NCBI RefSeq assembly: GCF_029714325.1
Contig: NZ_CP121666.1
Location: forward strand, 8,666,501 to 8,730,500
Direction: 5' to 3'
From: Bradyrhizobium sp. CB1717
GTDB taxonomy: Bacteria > Pseudomonadota > Alphaproteobacteria > Rhizobiales > Xanthobacteraceae
Length of the DNA: 64,000 nucleotides
Shown: piece by piece, positions 51,862 to 60,414 of the stretch
Position numbering within the stretch: position 1 is the first letter of the stretch
Layout: the number at the start of each line of letters is the position of its first letter
Position numbers and translations under genes: made by a program
Notes under the pieces: generated by a model
What the model was told of the DNA's origin: nothing
What the model saw: the letters and a program-made list of their open reading frames with translations, nothing else
Databases searched by the model: none

Positions 51862-52257
51862 TCAGTCGATCACGGCGGTGAAGTCGCACTGCACCAGCGC
51901 GCCGCCATCCATGTTGTCCATCGGCAGCGCGTGGCGCGCCGGGCGCGAATGCTCGTCCGGAAACATCTTCAGCCACTCGACATTGACCGGGCCGCGCTGC
52001 GAGCGGTCCTTCAGCCACACCGTCATCTTGATGATGTCGTCGGTGGTGCCGCCGGCGGCCTCCACCGTCGCCTTCATATGCGCGAACATGTTGGCGCATT
52101 GGGCGTCGAGACTTTCGGGCATCGCATTGGTCGCGGGATCGCGGCCGAGGATGACGCCGGACATCACGAGATTGCCGATGCGGCAGGCGTTTGGAATCGG
52201 GTTGACGTGCTTGAAGCCGCCGATGTGGATGCTCTTGCGCCGCGATTGACCCGTCAT
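51862..52257 (-). CDS. RidA family protein
   Basis: A 131-residue YjgF/YER057c/UK114 protein. 'RIGNLVMSGVILGRDPATN', 'QCANMFAHMKATVEAAGG' and 'RPARHALPMDNMDGGALVQC' follow the family pattern, with the Arg that binds carboxylates in 'SRPARHAL'. RidA proteins hydrolyse enamines/imines; some in aromatic operons are 2-aminomuconate deaminases. Either role fits here. GGGAGC precedes ATG 52257. It lies between the hydratase and LigI-like genes. Confidence 0.92.
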   Translation of the reverse strand: MTGQSRRKSIHIGGFKHVNPIPNACRIGNLVMSGVILGRDPATNAMPESLDAQCANMFAHMKATVEAAGGTTDDIIKMTVWLKDRSQRGPVNVEWLKMFPDEHSRPARHALPMDNMDGGALVQCDFTAVID

Positions 52258-52282
52258 GATGCGCTCCCTGCTTGTTGTTGCT

Positions 52283-53086
52283 TCAGACGAACTGGCACGA
52301 CACCGAGCCGAAGGCGCCGTAGTCGGCGTGGAACGTGTCACCGCGGCGGATGTCGACCGGACGCGTGAACGAACCCGCCAGCACCACCTCGCCGGCGGCG
52401 AGATATTCGTCATGCGGCGCGAGGCGGTTGGCGAGCCAGGCGATGCCGTTGGCGGGGTGATTGAGCACGCCGGCGGCAAGGCCGGTCTCCTCGACCTCGC
52501 CGTTGCGGAACAGGAGCGCGCCGATCCAGCGCAAATCCGCATCCATCGGGCGGATCGGCCGGCCGCCGAGCACCAGCGCGGCGTTGGCCGCGTTGTCCGA
52601 GATCGTGTCCATCACCTTGCGCGTCTTGCCCGTCTCAGGGTCGACGCGATGCATGCGCGTCTCCAGAATCTCCAGCGCGGGCGTGACGTAGTCGGTGGCG
52701 TTGAGCACGTCGAAGATGGTGCAATCGGGCCCGCGCAGCGGCGCCTTCAGCACGAAGGCGAGCTCGACCTCGATGCGCGGCGCGTGGAAGCGGTCGAACG
52801 GGATCGGCGTCGCATCGGCATAGAACATGTCGGCGAACAGCACGCCGTAGTCTGGCTCGTTGATGCCGACCGCGTTCTGCATCGCCTTCGAGGTCAGGCC
52901 GATCTTGTGGCCCCTGATGACGCGGCCGCGGCCGAGCTGAAGTTTTGTCCAGGTGCGCTGGACCGCGTAGGCATCCTCGATGCTGAAGTCCGAATACTCT
53001 TTCGAGAACATCGGGATCAGCGTCTTGGTGCGCTCGGCTTCATCGAGACGTGCGGCAAGGCGTTCGATCGTGGCGGCGTCCAGCAT
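52283..53086 (-). CDS. hpaH: 2-oxo-hept-4-ene-1,7-dioate hydratase (HpaH/MhpD family)
   Basis: A 267-residue hydratase that adds water to a 2-oxo-enoate in meta-cleavage pathways. '[20 protein letters not shown]' and '[20 protein letters not shown]' match HpaH; the metal-binding E-x-E is in '[20 protein letters not shown]'. Its ATG is 3 bp after the FAH-family stop, with GGAG inside that gene. The HpaH assignment is by overall pattern; MhpD-like hydratases acting on other 2-oxo acids are the alternative. Confidence 0.9.
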   Translation of the reverse strand: MLDAATIERLAARLDEAERTKTLIPMFSKEYSDFSIEDAYAVQRTWTKLQLGRGRVIRGHKIGLTSKAMQNAVGINEPDYGVLFADMFYADATPIPFDRFHAPRIEVELAFVLKAPLRGPDCTIFDVLNATDYVTPALEILETRMHRVDPETGKTRKVMDTISDNAANAALVLGGRPIRPMDADLRWIGALLFRNGEVEETGLAAGVLNHPANGIAWLANRLAPHDEYLAAGEVVLAGSFTRPVDIRRGDTFHADYGAFGSVSCQFV

Positions 53087-53089
53087 ATC

Positions 53090-53950
53090 TTATTGCTCCG
53101 CAGCAACGGTGTTGCGCAGCACGCCGATGCGGCTCGACTCGACCTCGACGACGTCGCCGACTTTCAGCCAGCGCGGCGGATCGAAGCGCGCGCCGGCGCC
53201 TGTCGGCGTACCCGTGACGATCATGTCGCCGGGCTTCAGCGTCGCGAAGGTCGAGAGATAGGAGATGATGAAATCGAACGGGAACATCAGCCGCTCGGTG
53301 GTGTCCTGCTGCCGCACCTCGCCGTTGACGCGCGTGATGATGTCATGCGGCCCCCGCGGATCGAGCTCGTCCGCCGTGACGATCCACGGACCGATGCTGC
53401 CGGAGCGATCGAAATTCTTGCCTTGCGTGACGTTGAACTTGCCGTGGCGCAGCCAGTCGCGGATCGTACCCTCGTTGCACAGCGTCATGCCGAAGATGTG
53501 CGCCCACGCCTTCTCGCGCGGGATGTGGCGGCCGCCTTGTCCGATCACGATGACGAGCTCGCCTTCATAGTCGAGCTGCTCCGAAACCTTCGGCTTCTCC
53601 AGCGGCTGACCGGAGCCGGTCATCGAGGACATGCTGCGCACGAACAGGCTGGGATATTTTGGCAGGTCCGAATTGTCTTTGTACTCGGCATTGCGCTCGG
53701 CGTAGTTGACGCCGATGCACCAGAGCTTTTCCGGCGCCAGCACCGGCGGCAGCAGGACGAGCTTGTCCAGCGCGTAGTCCGGCTTTTGCCCGGCGACAGC
53801 TTCCTTCGCATCGGCCAGCGCGTTGGCCGCGATCAGTGCCTTCACGTCGGAATAGTCGCGGCCGATGCGCTTGGTCAGATCGACCACACCGCCTTCGACA
53901 GCCGCGCCATAGCGCGGCTCGCCGTCCAGGAGATAGCTCAGGAGTCGCAT
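53090..53950 (-). CDS. Fumarylacetoacetate hydrolase family protein
   Basis: A 286-residue protein. 'CIGVNYAERNAEYKDNSDLP' starts the FAH domain and metal ligands are in 'LDYEGELVIVIG'. 'MTLCNEGTIRDWLRHGKFN', 'TQGKNFDRSGSIGPWIV' and 'VTGTPTGAGARFDPPRWLK' are typical. In meta-cleavage pathways such enzymes are decarboxylases or isomerases (HpaG-like) or hydrolyse beta-diketones. ATGs lie six bases apart; GGAGGA touches the first (53956) and has eight-base spacing to 53950. It is encoded just before HpaH. Confidence 0.92.
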   Translation of the reverse strand: MRLLSYLLDGEPRYGAAVEGGVVDLTKRIGRDYSDVKALIAANALADAKEAVAGQKPDYALDKLVLLPPVLAPEKLWCIGVNYAERNAEYKDNSDLPKYPSLFVRSMSSMTGSGQPLEKPKVSEQLDYEGELVIVIGQGGRHIPREKAWAHIFGMTLCNEGTIRDWLRHGKFNVTQGKNFDRSGSIGPWIVTADELDPRGPHDIITRVNGEVRQQDTTERLMFPFDFIISYLSTFATLKPGDMIVTGTPTGAGARFDPPRWLKVGDVVEVESSRIGVLRNTVAAEQ

Positions 53951-54004
53951 TGTCATTTCCTCCGATGATCTTGAGGCAGCCTGGCCCGCGACGGGCCCGC
54001 GCAC

Positions 54005-54622
54005 TCAGTCTTTCGATTTGGGGGTCTGGAAGACGGTGTTCAGCGTCACGATCTCGCCGAGGCGGGCGTAGCGCGGGCCGCCGATGCGCGCGATCGGGTC
54101 GAGCGCTCTGGTCTCGACCTTGCCGTCGTTCACGAGGCCGTCGCGCAAATGGAACATCACGACCTCGCCGACGATGAGCCGGCTCTTGGCATCGCCGAAT
54201 TCGAGGCACTGCCGGAAGCGGCACTCCATCGCGACGGGTGCAGCGCCAAGCCGCGGCACCTTGATGCGCTCGCAAGGCAGCGTCTCCAGCCCGAGATGCT
54301 CGACCTCGCTGATCTCAGGCGGATGCTCGACCGAGCTGTCGTGCACCGCGTTCATCAGGGGTGTATCGGCGATGTGGATCACATATTCCTCGGTGTCGAG
54401 GATGTTGTGCGCGGTGTCCTTGTAGTCGGCGCCCTTGCGGCCGACGCTGATGGCGAGCATCGGCGGCTTCTGCGAGACGAAGGTGAAGGCGCTGAACGGC
54501 GCGAGGTTGAGCACGCCCTTGCTTGACAGGCTCGTGACCCAGGCGATCGGACGCGGCACCACGATGCCGGTCATCAGGCGGTAGATGCGCTCGGCGCCGA
54601 GCTCGGTGGGGTCGATCCGCAT
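54005..54622 (-). CDS. Flavin reductase-like FMN-binding protein
   Basis: A 205-residue protein. 'RLMTGIVVPRPIAWVTSLSS', 'LNLAPFSAFTFVSQKPPMLA' and 'KDTAHNILDTEEYVIHIADT' are the FMN-binding split-barrel motifs. It can supply reduced flavin to a monooxygenase or act on a small aromatic itself. No monooxygenase is in the operon; the LLM protein at 47403 is a possible but distant partner. Its ATG follows the Bug-protein stop by 3 bp. Confidence 0.9.
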   Translation of the reverse strand: MRIDPTELGAERIYRLMTGIVVPRPIAWVTSLSSKGVLNLAPFSAFTFVSQKPPMLAISVGRKGADYKDTAHNILDTEEYVIHIADTPLMNAVHDSSVEHPPEISEVEHLGLETLPCERIKVPRLGAAPVAMECRFRQCLEFGDAKSRLIVGEVVMFHLRDGLVNDGKVETRALDPIARIGGPRYARLGEIVTLNTVFQTPKSKD

Positions 54623-54625
54623 CGA

Positions 54626-55591
54626 TCATTCAGCCCTGATGTTGGCCTTGCGCACGACCGGGATCCACTTGGCGTCCTCGCGCTCGAGATAAGCCCTGAA
54701 CTCCGCGGGCGTCATCACTGTTGCTTCGCCGCCGAGTTTTTCGAACTTGTCGACGACGCCGGGGTCTTTCAGGATCGCGATCAGCGTCTCGTGCAGCTTG
54801 TCCACGACAGGCGCCGGCGTGCCTGCCGGCGCGAACAGGCCGGTAAAGGTCTGGCCGTCAAAGTCCTTGTAGCCGAGCTCGGCGAAGGTCGGGACGTCAG
54901 GCAGCGACTTCAGGCGATGCGGGCTGGTGACGGCGAGCGCGCGGAACAGGCCGGCCTTGATGTGCTGGAGACTGACCGTGAGCTGGTCGAATGCGAACTG
55001 CACCTGGCCGCCGAGCAGATCGTTGACCGCCGGCGCATTGCCGCGATAGTGCGCGGTCACCCATTGCAGCTCGAGGTTCGACTGCATCAGCTCGCTGAGC
55101 AGATGGTTGGTGGTGCCGGGGCCGGGCGAGGCCATGGTCAGCTTGCCGGGCTCACGCTTGGCGAGGTCGATGAATTCCTTGAAGTTGCTGGCCTGCACCG
55201 ACGGATGCACCTCGAGCACCAGCGGCGTCATCGAGATGGTCGAGATCGGCAGGAAGTCCTTCTTCCAGTTATAGGCCTCGCGCTTGTTGATTTCGGTTGC
55301 AAACAGCACCGGGCCGTTGGCGCCGACGAACAGCGTGTAGCCGTCGGGCGCGGATTTCGCGAAGGCCTCGCCCGCGATCATGCCGCCGGCGCCGGCCTTG
55401 TTCTCGATGATGAAGGGCTGGCCGAGCTTTTCCTGGAGCTTGTCGGCGATGATGCGCGCCGCGCTGTCGACATTGCCGCCGGCGGGATAAGGCACGATGA
55501 GCTTGACGTTGCGCGTCGGCCATTGCTCGCCCGACGCGGGACCTGCCAGCATCGCGGCTGCAGCAGCGATGGCAATCCAGATTAATCTCAT
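54626..55591 (-). CDS. Tripartite tricarboxylate transporter-type (Bug) binding protein
   Basis: A 321-residue periplasmic binding protein with a signal peptide (MRLIWIAIAAAAAMLAGPAS). 'WPTRNVKLIVPYPAGGNVDS', 'AGAGGMIAGEAFAKSAPDGY' and 'LPDVPTFAELGYKDFDG' are Bug family signatures. It should bind a carboxylate, here perhaps an aromatic acid, for TctAB-type uptake; no tctA or tctB is in the window. GGGAGG precedes ATG 55591. First gene of the leftward catabolic operon, divergent from IclR. Confidence 0.95.
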   Translation of the reverse strand: MRLIWIAIAAAAAMLAGPASGEQWPTRNVKLIVPYPAGGNVDSAARIIADKLQEKLGQPFIIENKAGAGGMIAGEAFAKSAPDGYTLFVGANGPVLFATEINKREAYNWKKDFLPISTISMTPLVLEVHPSVQASNFKEFIDLAKREPGKLTMASPGPGTTNHLLSELMQSNLELQWVTAHYRGNAPAVNDLLGGQVQFAFDQLTVSLQHIKAGLFRALAVTSPHRLKSLPDVPTFAELGYKDFDGQTFTGLFAPAGTPAPVVDKLHETLIAILKDPGVVDKFEKLGGEATVMTPAEFRAYLEREDAKWIPVVRKANIRAE

Positions 55592-55714
55592 GTTAACCTC
55601 CCAGCAGCGCTTCCAATTCCAGTATCCGGTGCCGATGACGTCGCGCACGGCATCCCGATCGCGGCGCAATCTCCAGATGCGCACTTTACCTGTCGAGTGA
55701 ATTGTGGCGTTCTC
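55592..55714. promoter_or_regulatory. Divergent promoter region, Bug operon/IclR
   Basis: 123 bp upstream of the seven-gene operon. It should contain the operon promoter and activator site. The palindrome starting at 55715 bounds it. No clear sigma70 pair is assigned on the minus strand. Confidence 0.5.
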
Positions 55715-55729
55715 GTCCATATTATGGAC
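55715..55729. promoter_or_regulatory. Palindromic IclR-type operator
   Basis: GTCCATA-T-TATGGAC is a perfect 7-1-7 palindrome that contains the likely IclR start ATG (55724). Binding here would block IclR expression (autorepression), and the position upstream of the divergent catabolic operon could also control that operon. The palindrome is visible; the regulator assignment follows from position and family habit. Confidence 0.75.
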
Positions 55730-56515
55730 AGAACCAGATTGACCCGCAACGCCATGGAACCGCGGCAGGGCGCGCAAGCGATCCGGCGCGCGCTCGCGGT
55801 GCTGCGTATTCTTGCCGCAGGCCGCGAGGACGGTGTGCCATTGGCCGAGGTGGTGCGGACCACCGGCCTCACCCGCCCGACCGTGCATCGCATCGTCCAT
55901 GTGCTGATCGAGGAAGGCATCGTCGAGCGGCATGCGCGCACCGGCCGCTACGCGATCGGCAACCAGGTGCCGGAGCTCGCGCTGGCGCGTCCCCGGCCGT
56001 CGCGGCTGCTGATCGCCGCCAATCCCTCGCTGCAACGTGCATCCGCCGCGATCGGCGACACGCTGTTCCTGACCGTGCGCACCGGCAACGACACGCTGTG
56101 CGTCGACCGCAGGATCGGCGTCTATCCGATCCAGGTGCTGTCGATCGAGGTCGGCGCGCGCCGGCCGCTCGGCGTCTCCAGCGCAGGCGTCGCCATCCTG
56201 GCCGCGATGCCGACGCCGGAGGCGCGAAAAATCGTCGCGGCCAATGAGAAGCGGTTCGAGGCCTATCGGACCGATGTCGCGACGGTGCTCGGCGAAGTCA
56301 CCGCTGCGCGACGGCTGGGATACGGCATGAGGGAGATCGGCCTGGTGCAGGGCACGAAATCGATCTCGACCTGGATCAAGACCCCGGACGGGCAGCCCGC
56401 CGCGGCGATGACCGTCTCCGCCGTTCGCACAAGGCTCGGGCCGCGGCGCGAGCAGGAGGTCGCGGAGATTTTGTTGCGGGAGGCGCGGATCATCGAGCAG
56501 GCGATCGGGGGTTAG
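55724..56515 (+). CDS. IclR family transcriptional regulator
   Basis: A 263-residue regulator. The winged HTH (about residues 17-78: 'AIRRALAVLRILAAGREDGV', 'TTGLTRPTVHRIVHVLIEEG') is followed by the IclR effector domain ('TLFLTVRTGNDTLCVDRRIG', 'VGARRPLGVSSAGVAILAAM', 'IGLVQGTKSISTWIKTPDGQ'). It probably senses an aromatic acid or pathway intermediate and controls the divergent operon. ATG 55724 lies inside a palindrome; ATG 55754 is an alternative start that would free the operator from the coding region. Confidence 0.93.
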   Translation: MDRTRLTRNAMEPRQGAQAIRRALAVLRILAAGREDGVPLAEVVRTTGLTRPTVHRIVHVLIEEGIVERHARTGRYAIGNQVPELALARPRPSRLLIAANPSLQRASAAIGDTLFLTVRTGNDTLCVDRRIGVYPIQVLSIEVGARRPLGVSSAGVAILAAMPTPEARKIVAANEKRFEAYRTDVATVLGEVTAARRLGYGMREIGLVQGTKSISTWIKTPDGQPAAAMTVSAVRTRLGPRREQEVAEILLREARIIEQAIGG

Positions 56516-56519
56516 CTTC

Positions 56520-56654
56520 GCCTCTCCCCGCCTGCGGGGAGAGGCCGGAATTCGAGCGAAGCTTGAATTCCGGGTGCGGGGCAGTCTCCGCGAGTCACCG
56601 TCCCCGTGGAGACTCCCCCTCACCCCAACCCTCTCCCCGCAAGCGGGGCGAGGG
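56520..56654. repeat. Composite palindromic element, 'cctctccccgc' family
   Basis: Four stacked hairpins: cctctccccgcc-tgcggggagagg; ccggaattcgagcgaagcttg-type pairing with aattccgg; agtctcc...ggagact; and cctctccccgcaagcggggcgaggg-like closing. The first and last arms are similar. It lies between IclR and metY, with nothing else there except short upstream ATGs of metY. A related element is at 61797-61943. Confidence 0.75.
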
Positions 56655-56770
56655 AGTGCACCGCCGTCGCGGCTGGAGCTCGCTTCAAACCCAGCGCTGT
56701 CAATGGCTGACTTCGCGCGCCTTTTTATGGCACAACGGCCACCCTTACCGACCGATCAACGAGGCCACGC

Positions 56771-58066
56771 ATGCCCGCGCCAAAGCCGCCTGCCTTCGAA
56801 ACCCTGAGCCTGCATGCGGGCCAGCATCCGGATCCCACGACCGGTGCCCGGGCGGTGCCGATCTACCAGACCACGTCCTACGTGTTCCAGGATTCCGACC
56901 ACGCCGCCGCGCTGTTCAACCTGGAGCGCGCCGGCCACATCTATACGCGCATCTCCAATCCGACCACGGGCGTGCTGGAGGAGCGGCTCGCGGCGCTGGA
57001 AGGCGGCGTCGGCGCGATCTGCACCGCGAGCGGCCAGGCGGCGATGCACCTGGCCATCGCTACACTGCTGAGCGCCGGCGACCACATCGTGGCGTCGAGC
57101 TCGCTCTATGGCGGCACCATCAACCTTTTGGCGCACACGCTGCCGCGCTTCGGCATCACGACGACGTTCGTCAAGCCGCGCGACCTCGGCGCGTTTCGCG
57201 CCGCGATCAAGCCGAACACGAAGCTGGTGATCGGCGAGACCATCGGCAATCCCGGGCTGGAAGTGCTGGACATTCCCAAGGTCGCCGCGATCGCGCATGA
57301 GGCAAAGATTCCGCTGCTGATCGACAACACCTTTGCCACGCCCTATCTCAGCCGCCCGATCGAGCTCGGTGCCGACATCGTCATGCATTCGGCGACCAAA
57401 TGGATCGGCGGCCACGGCATCGCGATCGGCGGCGCCATCGTCGACGGCGGCCGGTTCGACTGGCGTGGCTCCGGCAAGTTCGGCGTGCTGACGGAGCCCT
57501 ATGGCGGCTATCACGGCATCGTCTTCGACGAGCAGTTCGGCACGGCAGCCTTCATCATGCGCGCGCGCACCGAGGGCCTGCGCGATTTCGGTGCCTGCCT
57601 GTCGCCGACCAACGCATTCCAGCTGCTCCAGGGCGTGGAGACGCTGGGCGTGCGCATGGACCGCCACATGCAGAACACGCACTCCGTGCTGGAGGCGCTG
57701 AAATCCAACAAGGCCGTGGACTGGGTGCTGCATCCCTCGCTCGAGGACCACACGGACTATCAGCTCGCCAAGACGCTGCTGCCGCGTGGCGCCGGCTCGA
57801 TCGTCTCCTTCGGCATCAAGGGTGGCCGGCCCGCGGGACGCAAGTTCATCGAATCTCTGCGCATGATCAGCCACCTCGCCAATGTCGGCGACGCCAAGAC
57901 GCTGGTGATCCACCCCGCCTCGACCACGCATCAGCAGATGGATGCCGAGCAGCTCAAGGCCGCCGGCATCGGCGAAGAGCTGGTGCGGCTCTCGGTCGGC
58001 ATCGAGACCGCCTCCGACATCATCGACGACCTCAACCAAGCGCTGCGCATCTCCCAAAAGGCCTGA
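56771..58066 (+). CDS. metY: O-acetylhomoserine sulfhydrylase-type enzyme
   Basis: A 431-residue PLP enzyme of the Cys/Met-metabolism family. 'PIYQTTSYVFQDSDHAAALF', 'YTRISNPTTGVLEERLAALE' and 'ASSSLYGGTINLLAHTLPRF' precede the Schiff-base Lys210 in 'DIVMHSATKWIGGHGIAIGG'. The length and the 80-residue insert after the Lys fit MetY, which makes homocysteine from O-acetylhomoserine and sulfide. GAGG lies six bases before the ATG. A hydrolase gene follows 4 bp later. No riboswitch of the SAM-II type was recognised upstream. Confidence 0.94.
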   Translation: MPAPKPPAFETLSLHAGQHPDPTTGARAVPIYQTTSYVFQDSDHAAALFNLERAGHIYTRISNPTTGVLEERLAALEGGVGAICTASGQAAMHLAIATLLSAGDHIVASSSLYGGTINLLAHTLPRFGITTTFVKPRDLGAFRAAIKPNTKLVIGETIGNPGLEVLDIPKVAAIAHEAKIPLLIDNTFATPYLSRPIELGADIVMHSATKWIGGHGIAIGGAIVDGGRFDWRGSGKFGVLTEPYGGYHGIVFDEQFGTAAFIMRARTEGLRDFGACLSPTNAFQLLQGVETLGVRMDRHMQNTHSVLEALKSNKAVDWVLHPSLEDHTDYQLAKTLLPRGAGSIVSFGIKGGRPAGRKFIESLRMISHLANVGDAKTLVIHPASTTHQQMDAEQLKAAGIGEELVRLSVGIETASDIIDDLNQALRISQKA

Positions 58067-58070
58067 CATC

Positions 58071-58853
58071 ATGAAGCTTTCCGTCAACGGCACTGATGTG
58101 TTTGTCGCAACCGGGGGCCGCGACTTCGACAAGTCGCTGCCCGCGGTCGTCTTCATCCATGGCGCCGGCTTCGATCATTCGACCTGGGCGCTGCATACGC
58201 GCTGGTTCGCCCATCATGGTTTTAGCGTGCTGGCGCCCGACCTGCCCGGACACGGCCGCTCCGCCGGACCTTCGCTCGACAGCATCTCAGAGATGGCCGA
58301 CTGGACGGCGGCGCTGCTCAATGCCGCCGGCGCCGCGAAGGCGCATCTGATCGGTCACTCCATGGGATCGCTGATCTCGCTGGAGACGGCGGCGCGGCAT
58401 CCCGACAAGGTCTCGGCGCTGAGCCTGATCGGCACCGCCGCGACCATGACGGTCGGCCCGGATCTCTTGAAGGCGGCCGAAGCCAACTCGCAGGATGCCA
58501 ACGACATGGTCGCGATCTGGGGCCTCGGCTTCAACGCGGAACTCGGCGGCAGCCTCGCGCCGGGTCTGTGGATGCACGGCGGCGCGCAAGCCGTGCTGAA
58601 GGCTTGCGAGCCGGGTGTGCTGTTCAGGGATTTGTCGGCCTGCAATGCCTACGCGAATGCGCTTGCCGCTGCGGCGAGCGTGAAGGTGCCGACGACGCTC
58701 ATTCTCGGCGAGCGGGACATGATGACGCCGGCCAAGGCGGGCAAGGCGCTTGCAGCCGCGATCCCGCATGCGAAGACCGTCGTGGTGCCCGGCGCCGGCC
58801 ACATGATCATGGCCGAGCGGCCGGATGAGCTGCTGGCGGCGCTGAGGAACTAA
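58071..58853 (+). CDS. Alpha/beta hydrolase
   Basis: A 260-residue hydrolase. Oxyanion 'VVFIHGAGFDHSTWA', nucleophile Ser97 in 'AHLIGHSMGSLISLE', acid in 'LILGERDMMTPAKAG' and His in 'VVPGAGHMIMAERP' form the triad. The start is fixed by position: ATG 58071 is 4 bp after the metY stop and uses AAAAGG at the end of metY. Cotranscription with metY suggests, but does not prove, a link with O-acyl-homoserine chemistry. Confidence 0.92.
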   Translation: MKLSVNGTDVFVATGGRDFDKSLPAVVFIHGAGFDHSTWALHTRWFAHHGFSVLAPDLPGHGRSAGPSLDSISEMADWTAALLNAAGAAKAHLIGHSMGSLISLETAARHPDKVSALSLIGTAATMTVGPDLLKAAEANSQDANDMVAIWGLGFNAELGGSLAPGLWMHGGAQAVLKACEPGVLFRDLSACNAYANALAAAASVKVPTTLILGERDMMTPAKAGKALAAAIPHAKTVVVPGAGHMIMAERPDELLAALRN

Positions 58854-58921
58854 GCGGATCGATCTCCTGCCTTGCGCGTTGCGGTCAGACATCCCTCTGA
58901 ATCAAGAAGGGGAACTCGACC

Positions 58922-59425
58922 ATGCCAAGACAGGAAATCATTCGCAAAGCCAGGCAGGACAAGCGCGCCGGCAAGTCGGCCAGCACGCAGGCCGGCGAAT
59001 TCGTCAAGGACGAGATCGACAGGATCCGGAAAGGCAAGCACGGCGCGCGCTCGACCAAGCAGGCCATCGCCATCGGCCTCTCCGAGGCGCGTCGCGCCGG
59101 CGTCGATCTGCCGCCGCCGCGCAAGGGACGCACCAAGAAGTCGACGCGCCGCAGCGCCAAATATGCCTATGAGGTCGGCCAGGGCAAACGCACGCCGAAG
59201 CGTCGGCCGAACGTGTCTCGCGCCGTCGAGAACGTCCTGAAGAAGGAGCCGCGCTCCACGGCATCGCGCGGCGCGCTGTCGAAACAGGCCAAGCGGGCTG
59301 CAAGCCGCCGAACCGCCGCGTCCCGCTCAGCCGCCGCGCGGAAAGCGAGCCACACCAAGGGATCGAAGGTCCGCTCCGCCGCCGCAAAGAAGGCGGCACG
59401 CACCAGGGCGCGCCGCAAAGGCTGA
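58922..59425 (+). CDS. Lys/Arg-rich DUF6496-type protein
   Basis: A 167-residue, very basic protein. The N-terminal part 'RAGKSASTQAGEFVKDEIDR' and 'HGARSTKQAIAIGLSEARRA' resembles DUF6496; the C-terminal half is low-complexity and histone-H1-like ('SRRTAASRSAAARKASHTKG', 'AAAKKAARTRARRKG'). Nucleic-acid binding is likely from composition. AAGGGGA is upstream of the ATG. Convergent with ssuA. Confidence 0.85.
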   Translation: MPRQEIIRKARQDKRAGKSASTQAGEFVKDEIDRIRKGKHGARSTKQAIAIGLSEARRAGVDLPPPRKGRTKKSTRRSAKYAYEVGQGKRTPKRRPNVSRAVENVLKKEPRSTASRGALSKQAKRAASRRTAASRSAAARKASHTKGSKVRSAAAKKAARTRARRKG

Positions 59426-59439
59426 TCAGTCGCGCCGGC

Positions 59440-60393
59440 TCACGAGCCCGGCGTCCATTTCCAGACGATGTCGGAGACGTTGACCGGCTTCGGGATCAGG
59501 CCGAGCTTTGCGAAACGGTCGGCGACGGCCTGCTGGCTTGCGGCAATTCCGGCATCCAGCGGCACGACGCGGAAGTTGGAGCGATCCACGAACCGCCTGA
59601 CGGCCTCGATGTCAACGCCGGTCGCCTCTGCTTGCGCTTTGGCGACGTCCTCGTGGTGTTCGTTGGCCCAGACGCCCTCCGATGCAAAGGTCGTGTTGAG
59701 CTTCGCGACCAGCGCCGGATACTTCTCCACGAAATCCGTGTTGGCGACGTAGAACGCATTCGGCTTGTGCACGTCCTTGTCGAAAGCGATGACGCGCGCG
59801 CTCTCCTTCAATTCGGCGAGCGCGAGATACGGATCCCAGATCGACCAGGCATCGACCGAGCCCTTGACGAAGGCGGCCGTCGCATCGGCCGGCGCAAGCG
59901 GTGCCGGCGTGATGTCGGACCAGGAGAGGCCGGCTTTTTCGAGCGCCGCGACCAGGAGATTATGCGCGCTCGATCCCTTGCCGAAGGCAACGCGCTTGCC
60001 CTTGAGCTCGGCGATCGTCTTGATGGCCGAGTCCTTCGGCACGATGATCGCCTGGGTGTTGCCGTCCGATTTCACCGCGGCAACGTAGCGGATCTTGGCG
60101 CCGCCGGCCTGCGCGAAGATCGGTGGGGAGTCGCCGACATAGCCGAAATCGACGCTGCCGACATTGATGGCTTCCAGCAGCGGCGGACCGAACTGGAAAT
60201 CGACCCACTTGATCTCGATGCCCAGCGGCTTGAACGCGTTTTCCAACGTCTGGCGCTGACGTACCGCCGGGAAGAAACCGCCCTTCTGCGTGCCGATGCG
60301 GATTTCCGCCGGCTTGTCCTCGGCGCGCGCGGGGGCCGCAAGGGCGGTCGCGAGCAGGAGCGTCGTTGCAAGGATGTGTCGTCGGGTAATCAT
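59440..60393 (-). CDS. ssuA: Sulfonate/aliphatic-type ABC transporter binding protein, SsuA-like
   Basis: A 317-residue periplasmic binding protein with a signal peptide (MITRRHILATTLLLATALAA). 'IRIGTQKGGFFPAVRQRQTL', 'GIEIKWVDFQFGPPLLEAIN', 'VDFGYVGDSPPIFAQAGGAK' and 'ELKGKRVAFGKGSSAHNLLV' match aliphatic sulfonate SBPs; taurine, nitrate and other ligands occur in the same fold. AAAGGA lies seven bases before the ATG. No permease or ATPase gene follows (the next gene is convergent), so it is an orphan here. A 73-residue gene and a polycysteine leader ORF lie upstream. Confidence 0.93.
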   Translation of the reverse strand: MITRRHILATTLLLATALAAPARAEDKPAEIRIGTQKGGFFPAVRQRQTLENAFKPLGIEIKWVDFQFGPPLLEAINVGSVDFGYVGDSPPIFAQAGGAKIRYVAAVKSDGNTQAIIVPKDSAIKTIAELKGKRVAFGKGSSAHNLLVAALEKAGLSWSDITPAPLAPADATAAFVKGSVDAWSIWDPYLALAELKESARVIAFDKDVHKPNAFYVANTDFVEKYPALVAKLNTTFASEGVWANEHHEDVAKAQAEATGVDIEAVRRFVDRSNFRVVPLDAGIAASQQAVADRFAKLGLIPKPVNVSDIVWKWTPGS

Positions 60394-60414
60394 GACTCGG
60401 TCCTTTCGGTGAGA

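Noticed and set aside
56655..56770. A SAM-II riboswitch upstream of metY, as is common in Rhizobiales.
   Set aside because: The conserved core and pseudoknot sequence could not be found by eye in the 116 bp before the start.
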